Assembly (NCBI GenBank): GCA_030429685.1
Contig: JAUIEY010000053.1
Coordinates: 1-10,315 of the forward strand
Direction of reading: 5' to 3'
Origin: Gammaproteobacteria bacterium
GTDB lineage: Bacteria; Pseudomonadota; Gammaproteobacteria; Steroidobacterales; GCA-2729495
DNA length: 10,315 bases
The translations under genes and the position numbers were made by a program. Each line of letters begins with the position of its first letter. Position 1 is the first letter of the stretch. Below the pieces are notes generated by a model. It was not told the DNA's origin. It searched no databases and saw only the letters and a list, made by a program, of their open reading frames with translations. This document shows, piece after piece, positions 1-5,704 of the stretch.

Positions 1-2028
1 ATTGTGGTGTCGATTCTTGATGATGCCTCGACCTTTACGGCGCCGTCGGTGCCGGTGAACGCCTTTAACCGGACGCAGAACCTCAATGATGTGTTCGTGT
101 CGGTGTTCAACCCGTCATCCACCGTGCACTGGCCGGGCAACCTGAAGAAATATGAGTTCCGTAACGGACGCTTTATTGATGCCAATGATCAGCCGGCCGT
201 GGATCCGGCGACCGGCTTTTTTGCCAGCACTGCCCAAAGCTTCTGGTCGGCAGCGCCTGACGGCGACCGGCCGGCAGCCGGCGGCGCCGCGCTGCAATTG
301 CCCGGTTATGCTGATGGCGAGCGCAATCTGTATACCAACCTGGCCGGTGGCGTGCTGACCAGCGTCGGCAACGCAGTTTCAGTCAACAATGCGGCTATCA
401 CCGGCCAGATGTTGGGCGGTGCGAGCGAAACGAACTTTCTGCCGACCGATCATCCGGATGGCCTGCCGATCAGCGACCGGAATCGCATTATCCTGTGGAT
501 GCGCGGCATGGACCTGTTTGACGCAGATGATGACGACGATATTCTGGATACCCGTCATCAAATGGGCGACCCGCTGCATGTGCCGCCGGTGCCGGTGATC
601 TACGGCGGTACCGCTGCAAATCCCGACATGGTTGTCTACACCGCAACCAACGACGGCTACCTGCATGCCATTGATCCGGAAACCGGCGTAGAGCTCTGGT
701 CTTTCGTGCCCAGCCGCCTGCTGGGACTGATGCAGGCCCACTACGAGGACACCGTTTCCTCGCAGCGCATCTACGGTCTGGATGGTGAAATAACCGCAGC
801 CACCCTGAATGACGACAAGCAGGGCGGTATCACGGGTAGCGAACGCGTGGTGCTGATTTTCGGCATGCGCCGCGGCGGCGATGCCTACTTTGCGGTTGAT
901 GTGACCGATCGCAACAACCCGGAACTGTTGTGGGAGATCGATTCGTCCACACCCGGTTTTGCTGAGCTTGGCCAGACCTGGTCGACGCCGCAGCACACCA
1001 AAGTGCGTACCGGCGGTGGTGTCAGGGACGTGGTCATAGTCGGCGGCGGCTATGATCCCGGCCAGGACAACTCGGGCTACCGGGTCGACAACCAGGGCAA
1101 TGCCGTATACATGATCGATATCGAAACCGGCCAGTTGCTCTGGAGTGCCGGTCAGAGCGGTTCGCATGACCTGGTGCTGGATGACATGGAACATGCCATT
1201 CCGGCGCCGATTCGGGTCGTGGACGTGAACGGTGACGGACTGGCCAGTCGCCTGTATTTCGGCGACATGGGCGGCCGGGTCTGGCGCATCGATATTATTA
1301 ACGGTAACAGCGGTGCTGCGCTGGCCAAGGGCGGCATGATCGCCGACCTGGGTGCTGCCGCGGTGGCCGAGGCGGGTAATACGCCCACTGCTGCCGACCT
1401 GCGCCGCTTCTACGCCCAGGCTGATATCGTGGACGTAAACCAGGCCGGTTATCCGCGCTTTGTGGCCGTCAATATCGGTTCGGGCTACCGTGCGCACCCG
1501 CTCAACACCAATATCGATGAGCGCTTTTTCTCGATACGCGATTTCGCGGTTAACTACGTGCCCGAAAATGATGACTACGACAATCCGGTGCTTATTGACG
1601 AGATGGTTGATATCACCGGTAGTCAGAGTATCGACATCGGTTCCTCAGCACGCGGCTGGTCACTGGACATGGTGGCTTCCGGCGGTGAAAAGGTGCTGGG
1701 CCGCTCCATCACATTCGACGGTGTGATTTACTTTACGTCTTTTGCTCCAGGCTCCGGCGGCAACGCCTGTAATGCCGTGGCCGGCGTCAACCGTCTGTAT
1801 GCGATTAACCTCTATACCGGTGAATCGCAATGGGAAGATGTCGAGTTCATCGAGTTGCAGCAGGGCGGTATCGCTCCGCAGGTGCAGCTGTACTATGTGC
1901 CGGAGGACTCCGATGGCGATGGCAAGGAAGAGGGCAAGGTTGTAGCGTGTAGTGCCGGCGAATGCCCCGAAGCTCCCGGCGGCGACCCGCTCAAACACAG
2001 CTACTGGACCCAGGACGGAGCGCAATAG
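1..2028 (+). CDS. pilY1: PilY1-type type IV pilus tip/assembly protein, C-terminal part (5' end outside window)
   Basis: The reading frame is open at base 1 and ends at TAG 2026-2028. About 675 codons are visible, whereas PilY1 proteins are usually 1000 residues or more, so the N-terminal part (often a von Willebrand A-like region) is missing. The visible part matches the PilY1 C-terminal beta-propeller. It has an acidic D-rich run near residue 173 (counted from the GTG at 4) followed by the family's R..MGDPLH..P motif, then propeller blades such as TNDGYLHAIDPETGVELW and MGGRVWRIDI. A calcium-loop candidate DVNGDGLAS starts at residue 407, where PilY1 proteins carry their regulatory calcium site. 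A second EF-hand-like loop, DSDGDGKEE, lies near residue 635. PilY1 acts in the periplasm and at the pilus tip with minor pilins in pilus extension, adhesion and surface sensing. The pilE gene follows directly, as in Pseudomonas-type fimT-pilE clusters. Confidence 0.9.
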   Translation: MVVSILDDASTFTAPSVPVNAFNRTQNLNDVFVSVFNPSSTVHWPGNLKKYEFRNGRFIDANDQPAVDPATGFFASTAQSFWSAAPDGDRPAAGGAALQLPGYADGERNLYTNLAGGVLTSVGNAVSVNNAAITGQMLGGASETNFLPTDHPDGLPISDRNRIILWMRGMDLFDADDDDDILDTRHQMGDPLHVPPVPVIYGGTAANPDMVVYTATNDGYLHAIDPETGVELWSFVPSRLLGLMQAHYEDTVSSQRIYGLDGEITAATLNDDKQGGITGSERVVLIFGMRRGGDAYFAVDVTDRNNPELLWEIDSSTPGFAELGQTWSTPQHTKVRTGGGVRDVVIVGGGYDPGQDNSGYRVDNQGNAVYMIDIETGQLLWSAGQSGSHDLVLDDMEHAIPAPIRVVDVNGDGLASRLYFGDMGGRVWRIDIINGNSGAALAKGGMIADLGAAAVAEAGNTPTAADLRRFYAQADIVDVNQAGYPRFVAVNIGSGYRAHPLNTNIDERFFSIRDFAVNYVPENDDYDNPVLIDEMVDITGSQSIDIGSSARGWSLDMVASGGEKVLGRSITFDGVIYFTSFAPGSGGNACNAVAGVNRLYAINLYTGESQWEDVEFIELQQGGIAPQVQLYYVPEDSDGDGKEEGKVVACSAGECPEAPGGDPLKHSYWTQDGAQ

Positions 2029-2042
2029 CGCTCCAGGTCCAG
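2004..2042 (+). promoter_or_regulatory. Two-part stem-loop across the pilY1 stop codon, upstream of pilE
   Basis: An inner stem GGAGCGC (2017-2023) pairs perfectly with GCGCTCC (2028-2034) around the loop AATA. An outer stem CTGGACC (2004-2010) pairs perfectly with GGTCCAG (2036-2042). The stems are separated by six unpaired bases on the left and one on the right. The pilY1 TAG (2026-2028) lies at the loop edge. No U-tract follows, so this is not an ordinary intrinsic terminator. The structure ends 4 nt before the pilE ribosome binding site (AAAGGA, 2047-2052). A role in mRNA processing or stability, or in setting different pilY1 and pilE levels, is inferred. Confidence 0.6.
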
Positions 2043-2060
2043 CCACAAAGGATAGAGACT

Positions 2061-2501
2061 ATGCGTAAGTTCATGACAGGCGTAACACTGGTGGAACTGA
2101 TGGTGGTAATGGTGATTATTGCCGTACTGATGTCAGTGGCGGTGCCGTCCTACCGGCAGTACACCATGCGCGCCAACCGCGCAGAAGGGCAGTCGGTGCT
2201 GTTGCAACTGGCCGCCAATCAGGAGCGCTGGTATCTGAATAACAATACCTACGCGACCAATGCGCAGCTTACGCAGGATCCGCCCAACGGGCTGGGCATG
2301 CGTGCGACGACGGATTCGGGTTATTACAACCTGGCTATTACGGCTTCGAATGCGACTACCTTTACGGCGGTTGCAACGGCGCAGGGCGGTCAGTCGGCTG
2401 ACAGCGATTGCGACGTATTTGCAATTGATGCTGCCGGGCGGCGCTATGCCGGACCGGGTCCTGCGTTTGCAGCCAACAACGATCTGGACAAGTGCTGGTA
2501 A
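2061..2501 (+). CDS. pilE: Type IV minor pilin, PilE-like
   Basis: This 146-residue prepilin starts at ATG 2061, 8 nt after AAAGGA (2047-2052). A longer in-frame reading from 1962 would overlap the end of pilY1 and bury the prepilin leader, so it was not used. The class III leader is six residues plus Gly7, with the expected PilD cleavage at G7/V8. TLVEL follows, with the conserved Glu at mature position 5 (E12), and then a hydrophobic helix to about residue 30. The first mature residue is Val rather than the usual Phe or Met. Cys117 and Cys145 near the C-terminus (DCDVFAIDAAG and DKCW) fit the pilin disulfide loop and the PilE-type ending. PilE-type minor pilins work with PilY1 in the complex that primes pilus assembly at the inner membrane and caps the fibre. 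A terminator lies 22 nt downstream, making pilE the last gene of this operon. Confidence 0.9.
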   Translation: MRKFMTGVTLVELMVVMVIIAVLMSVAVPSYRQYTMRANRAEGQSVLLQLAANQERWYLNNNTYATNAQLTQDPPNGLGMRATTDSGYYNLAITASNATTFTAVATAQGGQSADSDCDVFAIDAAGRRYAGPGPAFAANNDLDKCW

Positions 2502-2523
2502 AGCAATTTGGCAGTAATGCCAG

Positions 2524-2550
2524 AAGGCCCCGCAATGCGGGGCCTTTTTT
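2524..2550 (+). terminator. Intrinsic terminator after pilE
   Basis: AAGGCCCCGC (2524-2533) pairs perfectly with GCGGGGCCTT (2537-2546) around an AAT loop, and a run of six T ends at 2550. This is a strong rho-independent terminator for the pilY1-pilE transcript. In the opposite direction the stem is followed only by TTCTGGCATT, so it is a weak candidate for ending the convergent tRNA transcript. Confidence 0.92.
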
Positions 2551-2567
2551 ATTTGGGGTGGTTTAAC

Positions 2568-2642
2568 TGGCGCTCCCTACGGGAATCGAACCCGTGTTTC
2601 AGCCTTGAGAGGGCCGCGTCCTGACCGCTAGACGAAGGGAGC
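2568..2642 (-). tRNA. tRNA-Glu (anticodon CTC)
   Basis: Read on the minus strand, all cloverleaf parts are present and sum to 75 nt. The acceptor stem is GCTCCCT with AGGGAGC. The D stem is GTC/GAC with loop TAGCGGTCAG. The anticodon stem CGGCC/GGCTG has one G-T pair and loop CTCTCAA. The T arm is ACGGG TTCGATT CCCGT. Discriminator G and an encoded CCA end it at 2568. The anticodon is CTC, reading GAG, and the TTCGTCTAG..GGTCAGGAC segment is typical of tRNA-Glu. It lies 23 nt beyond the stop of the upstream membrane protein gene on the same strand, with no terminator between them. It may share that transcript or have a promoter inside that gene; I saw no convincing promoter. Confidence 0.95.
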
Positions 2643-2665
2643 GGGATAGATGCTGAGCGCAAGAT

Positions 2666-3499
2666 TCAGAAAGTTACGCCAAACCGGTTGCGCAGCGCAA
2701 AGCCGATTATCAGCGTAAACAGAAACAGTATCCATGTGGCGCTGGACAGGCCGCCGAAATTGTCCCGGGCCGGCGGGTAATCCAGCGTCATTTGCGCAAT
2801 CGCCGAGTCGGGCGACAGGGCCTGTTCAACCGGGCTGCCCAGGCTGTGCCAGTCATCGGCCCGGTAAATCGCCGGCCACAGGGGCCGGCCGGGTTGTTCG
2901 ACCAGTACGCGCTGCGAGGCCTGCGTGCCGTTCAGTTCCAGACCGATGGAAAACTCGCCGGGTTGTGATGCGCCGATGCGCCACAACAGCTTGCCCTGAT
3001 CCCGCAGGAAAAGAGCCGGCGTCTGGACGGCCAGTTCCGGCGGTACGCTGAGTGTCGCGGACTCGGCAACGTCGGCGGCTATGTCCGGACCCACCAGCGC
3101 TGTCAGGATGATACTTTCGCCCGGCTGCAGTGAACGGTAGGCATAGTGCGATTCCAGCTGCGCGATCACCGGCGCCAGCGGAATCAGCATGATGGCCACC
3201 GGCAGCAACGCCAGGGCCAGATAGCGCAGCGAGTAACCGAATACCGCACCCTGCGCACCCAGCATGACGCGCAGATCATCTTTGTATAGCCAGAGTTCCA
3301 GCAGGTAGGCCTTGATGCGCTCCTTGGCTGTGGCAATGCCTTCTTGATCCGAGCAGTAGCGAAAGCTTAGTAAAGCCACAGTGGTCACCGGTAGTGCCGT
3401 CAGAAACAATTGCAGTGTCTCAGGCAGGCCGGCAAGCACCGCGAACCAGGGCTCGCAGACTGTCGAATAAATCCGGTTTATAAACGTCCAGACGGTCAC
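2666..3499 (-). CDS. Conserved membrane protein, EMC3/TMCO1/YidC-like N-terminal region with periplasmic domain
   Basis: This 277-residue protein starts at GTG 3499-3497, 6 nt after the stop of the small gene upstream, with a weak AGGT ribosome binding site. Three membrane helices are visible at about residues 27-46, 91-116 and 253-269. Between the first two lies a charged amphipathic stretch (SDQEGIATAKERIKAYLLEL, then LYKDDLRVMLGAQG). After the second comes an SLQPGESI motif. I recognise this pattern from conserved hypothetical bacterial proteins that distantly resemble the EMC3/TMCO1 (DUF106) branch of the Oxa1/YidC insertase superfamily. The match is from memory and unverified. Residues 117-252 are rich in short strands and probably form a periplasmic beta domain, absent from plain insertases. 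It is the last protein gene of the minus-strand operon. The function is unknown; insertion or chaperoning of a membrane partner is a guess. Confidence 0.72.
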   Translation of the reverse strand: MTVWTFINRIYSTVCEPWFAVLAGLPETLQLFLTALPVTTVALLSFRYCSDQEGIATAKERIKAYLLELWLYKDDLRVMLGAQGAVFGYSLRYLALALLPVAIMLIPLAPVIAQLESHYAYRSLQPGESIILTALVGPDIAADVAESATLSVPPELAVQTPALFLRDQGKLLWRIGASQPGEFSIGLELNGTQASQRVLVEQPGRPLWPAIYRADDWHSLGSPVEQALSPDSAIAQMTLDYPPARDNFGGLSSATWILFLFTLIIGFALRNRFGVTF

Positions 3500-3505
3500 G
3501 GCAAC

Positions 3506-3703
3506 CTAGCTGATGTACCCGAGGCCACGCAGTTTTTTGCGGATTTCCTCATCGGTTTCCGCGTCTTCGAATTCGGCCATTTCCTTTTCCAGCGCATGAA
3601 TGACGAATTCGTCAGCTGACGAGTACCCTGCGGCCTTGGCAATGACGCTGATTTTTTCCCACAGGTCCTTGTCAATTTTTATTTTCTTTTTCGCTCCAAG
3701 CAA
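3506..3703 (-). CDS. Small ribbon-helix-helix-like protein with LRGLGYIS tail
   Basis: This 65-residue protein starts at TTG 3703-3701. The choice rests on an AAGGAG ribosome binding site (3715-3710) placed 6 nt upstream and on the absence of a better start. Residues 6-11 (KKIKID) look like the strand of a ribbon-helix-helix fold. Helix 12-24, a GYSS turn at 26-29 and helix 30-44 follow. Such proteins dimerise and usually bind DNA through the strand. An acidic linker and the tail LRGLGYIS (58-65) follow, resembling the LxxLGY ending seen at the C-terminus of many sulfatase-type proteins. The gene lies 48 nt after the second phosphohydrolase and 6 nt before the membrane protein gene. It could regulate the operon or act as a docking peptide; the sequence alone does not decide. 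Confidence 0.75.
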   Translation of the reverse strand: MLGAKKKIKIDKDLWEKISVIAKAAGYSSADEFVIHALEKEMAEFEDAETDEEIRKKLRGLGYIS

Positions 3704-3751
3704 AACAGTCTCCTTGAGTAGTAAATTGCAATCAGTGTTGAGGCGATTTTT

Positions 3752-5704
3752 CTAGAAAGCATTGCGATGCTGCATTTGCGTTGGGGGTTCGACGGCGAAA
3801 AAGCGCAATATCGAGCCCGGCAGGTCACGCAGGTCCAGTTCGCCGTTGCCGAGGGGGTTGGTGCTTAGCAAGACCCCCGGCACTTCGCGGGAATCCATGC
3901 AATGATCGCCGCTCCAGGCGCGGTCATTGTCCTCCAGCAGCACGGACGGTATTTTTCCCGTACTGGTAGCCCATGAGGCACGGTAGCCGCGACCGTAGCC
4001 GACAATAATGTCCGGCGCGGCATCAATGTGCTCACCACTGTATGCATCTTCGCGCAGCAGCGGCTGGGTGACCACAAACGCGCCGTTCTCCGGGTCCTGC
4101 CAGGCAGCCAGCTTGGTGGCAATTTCCCTCGCTAAAGCCTGGCGTTTGATGGGTTCTACAATGCCGCTGCGTTCGCGGCCACGCACGTTGATATAGAGTG
4201 AATTGAGCCCGATGCCAAATGCTCTGGTGCGACTCCAGTCAATGTTCTGCAGCCAGTCCGCGCTGTCGCGCCGACCCGGGTCTTTGACTGCCAGATAGCC
4301 CTGTTGCTCTAGCCAGCTGTTGAGATTGGCCTGCCGGCGGAACGGCGCAAAACCGTGGTCAGACATCACCACGAATACGGTTTCTTCATCCACATTTTGC
4401 AGTGCCCAGCCAACCAGCGCATCCACTTCGCGATAGACGTGCCGCATGGCTTCGCGCAGTTCCAACGGGGTGTCCTCACGATGAAACGGATGCAGCGGAT
4501 CCTGCTCGCGCGCCAGCATATGATTGCGCTGATCAACACTGCTCAGATAGAAAAACATGAAACGGTCGCCGGCATTGTCGGCAAAGCGCTGCAATTCGTG
4601 GCGGAACAGCCGGAAGCGTTCGCCAAGTACCAGATCGGACTGCTCAATAAATTCCTCTGGCGAAATAACGCCTGCGGACAGCGCCTTGGTGTCTTCCGGC
4701 ATTTCCTGGGTATAAAAAGGCCCTGCGGCAGCAGCGAGATCGGTGGCGTAGTCATCAGGTACGGAAATTTTCTGCGCCGGATTGCGCGGATCAATATTGA
4801 CCGGACTCATATACAGTTCGACTTCCGGACTGACGGACTTCAGGTACAGCCGAACCATTCCCGGCACACTGACAAGGCCGGGCACGAGGTCAAAACTGAC
4901 CTCAAGCCAGTCGCTCCAGTCGCCGGTATTCAACAACGCACGTGATCCCGAAAATTCGACCAGCGCCAGCTGTTTGTCAGCATCAATATGTACGTCAAAA
5001 GTGGCTTTGCTGGCGGGCGCCCCGTCAATAAAGGCATTGCCGGGGCCCAGCACTACGGCGCTGAAACGACCGTTCGCAACTTTTACCCGGTGGACCACGC
5101 CGCCGGACAGTTCTTCGATATCCCGTTGTGCTGCTGTGGTGTAAAGAGAAAACGTGCCTGGTGTGCCTAGCAGGTCGGGCGTGCCCATGCCGGACAAAGA
5201 TTCCCGGCCATAAGGTATAGGCGGATAGTTAACCGGCACCCGAAAAACTGTTGCCGGAATATCGGCTGCGTCCAGTACCTCCCAGAAAGCCTGCCCATCG
5301 CGCAGCAGCATAGTCGCTTCGCTGCCCAGCGGTACGCGCCATTTGCCGAGCGACAGTGTGGGCATGCGCGAGGGCTGGACCCGGGCTGCGGACAGATAGG
5401 GTGCGAGGGTGTTCCGGTCCAACGCAACGAAATCGAAAATTCCATGCCCGCCCGGATTCATGCCGGTGATGAAATTGGACCACGCCACCGGACTTTGCGG
5501 CGGGATACTGGTGCCGAGTGGTTTGAAGCCACCGGTCTCAGCCATGCGGGCGAGGTTGGGTACTTCGCCGGCCGCCATCATCTCGCTGAGAAATACCGGA
5601 TCCATGCCGTCCACGCCCAGCACGATCATGCGTTTGGCGGCCAGCGCCGGGCTGGTAACGATACTGCAGCACATGACTGCAGTCAGTGCCGGCACCAGTT
5701 TCAT
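3752..5704 (-). CDS. Periplasmic AlkP-superfamily phosphohydrolase/phosphodiesterase (COG3379-like)
   Basis: This 650-residue protein begins with a Sec signal peptide: a hydrophobic stretch to about residue 20, then SPALAA, with cleavage near residue 23. The mature enzyme is therefore probably periplasmic. The catalytic set of the nucleotide pyrophosphatase/phosphodiesterase branch is complete. It has metal ligand Asp32 (GVDGMD), the nucleophile Ser71 in QSPVAWSNFITG (at the place of Thr in classic NPPs), Asp391 and His395 (VDQRNH), Asp449-His450 (MSDHGF), and His601 (SGDHCMD). It should cleave a phosphate monoester or diester using two metal ions; the substrate is unknown. The ATG (5704-5702) overlaps the TGA of the preceding paralogue by 4 nt (ATGA). 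No clear ribosome binding site is present, so translational coupling is likely. It is a diverged paralogue of the upstream gene: both share the SPVAWS, LNSWL and SGDHC blocks. Confidence 0.9.
   Translation of the reverse strand: MKLVPALTAVMCCSIVTSPALAAKRMIVLGVDGMDPVFLSEMMAAGEVPNLARMAETGGFKPLGTSIPPQSPVAWSNFITGMNPGGHGIFDFVALDRNTLAPYLSAARVQPSRMPTLSLGKWRVPLGSEATMLLRDGQAFWEVLDAADIPATVFRVPVNYPPIPYGRESLSGMGTPDLLGTPGTFSLYTTAAQRDIEELSGGVVHRVKVANGRFSAVVLGPGNAFIDGAPASKATFDVHIDADKQLALVEFSGSRALLNTGDWSDWLEVSFDLVPGLVSVPGMVRLYLKSVSPEVELYMSPVNIDPRNPAQKISVPDDYATDLAAAAGPFYTQEMPEDTKALSAGVISPEEFIEQSDLVLGERFRLFRHELQRFADNAGDRFMFFYLSSVDQRNHMLAREQDPLHPFHREDTPLELREAMRHVYREVDALVGWALQNVDEETVFVVMSDHGFAPFRRQANLNSWLEQQGYLAVKDPGRRDSADWLQNIDWSRTRAFGIGLNSLYINVRGRERSGIVEPIKRQALAREIATKLAAWQDPENGAFVVTQPLLREDAYSGEHIDAAPDIIVGYGRGYRASWATSTGKIPSVLLEDNDRAWSGDHCMDSREVPGVLLSTNPLGNGELDLRDLPGSILRFFAVEPPTQMQHRNAF

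Noticed and set aside
379..1497. Long open frame (372 codons) antisense to pilY1
   Set aside because: It has no recognisable domain and an unnatural composition rich in His, Ala and Val. The opposite strand clearly encodes the PilY1 propeller. Long antisense frames are common in GC-rich genes.
2524..2546. Same hairpin as a full terminator for the tRNA transcript (bidirectional terminator)
   Set aside because: On the minus strand the stem is followed by TTCTGGCATT, without a proper T-run, so only the + direction is well supported.
2568..2642. tRNA-Glu as the attachment site of a genomic island
   Set aside because: Integrases usually use the tRNA 3' end, which here faces the pil genes. No integrase, no repeated tRNA 3' fragment and no change in composition was seen in the window.
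4355..4945. Open frame of 196 codons on the + strand
   Set aside because: It is antisense to the second AlkP-type gene, with no domain, start signal or plausible operon context.
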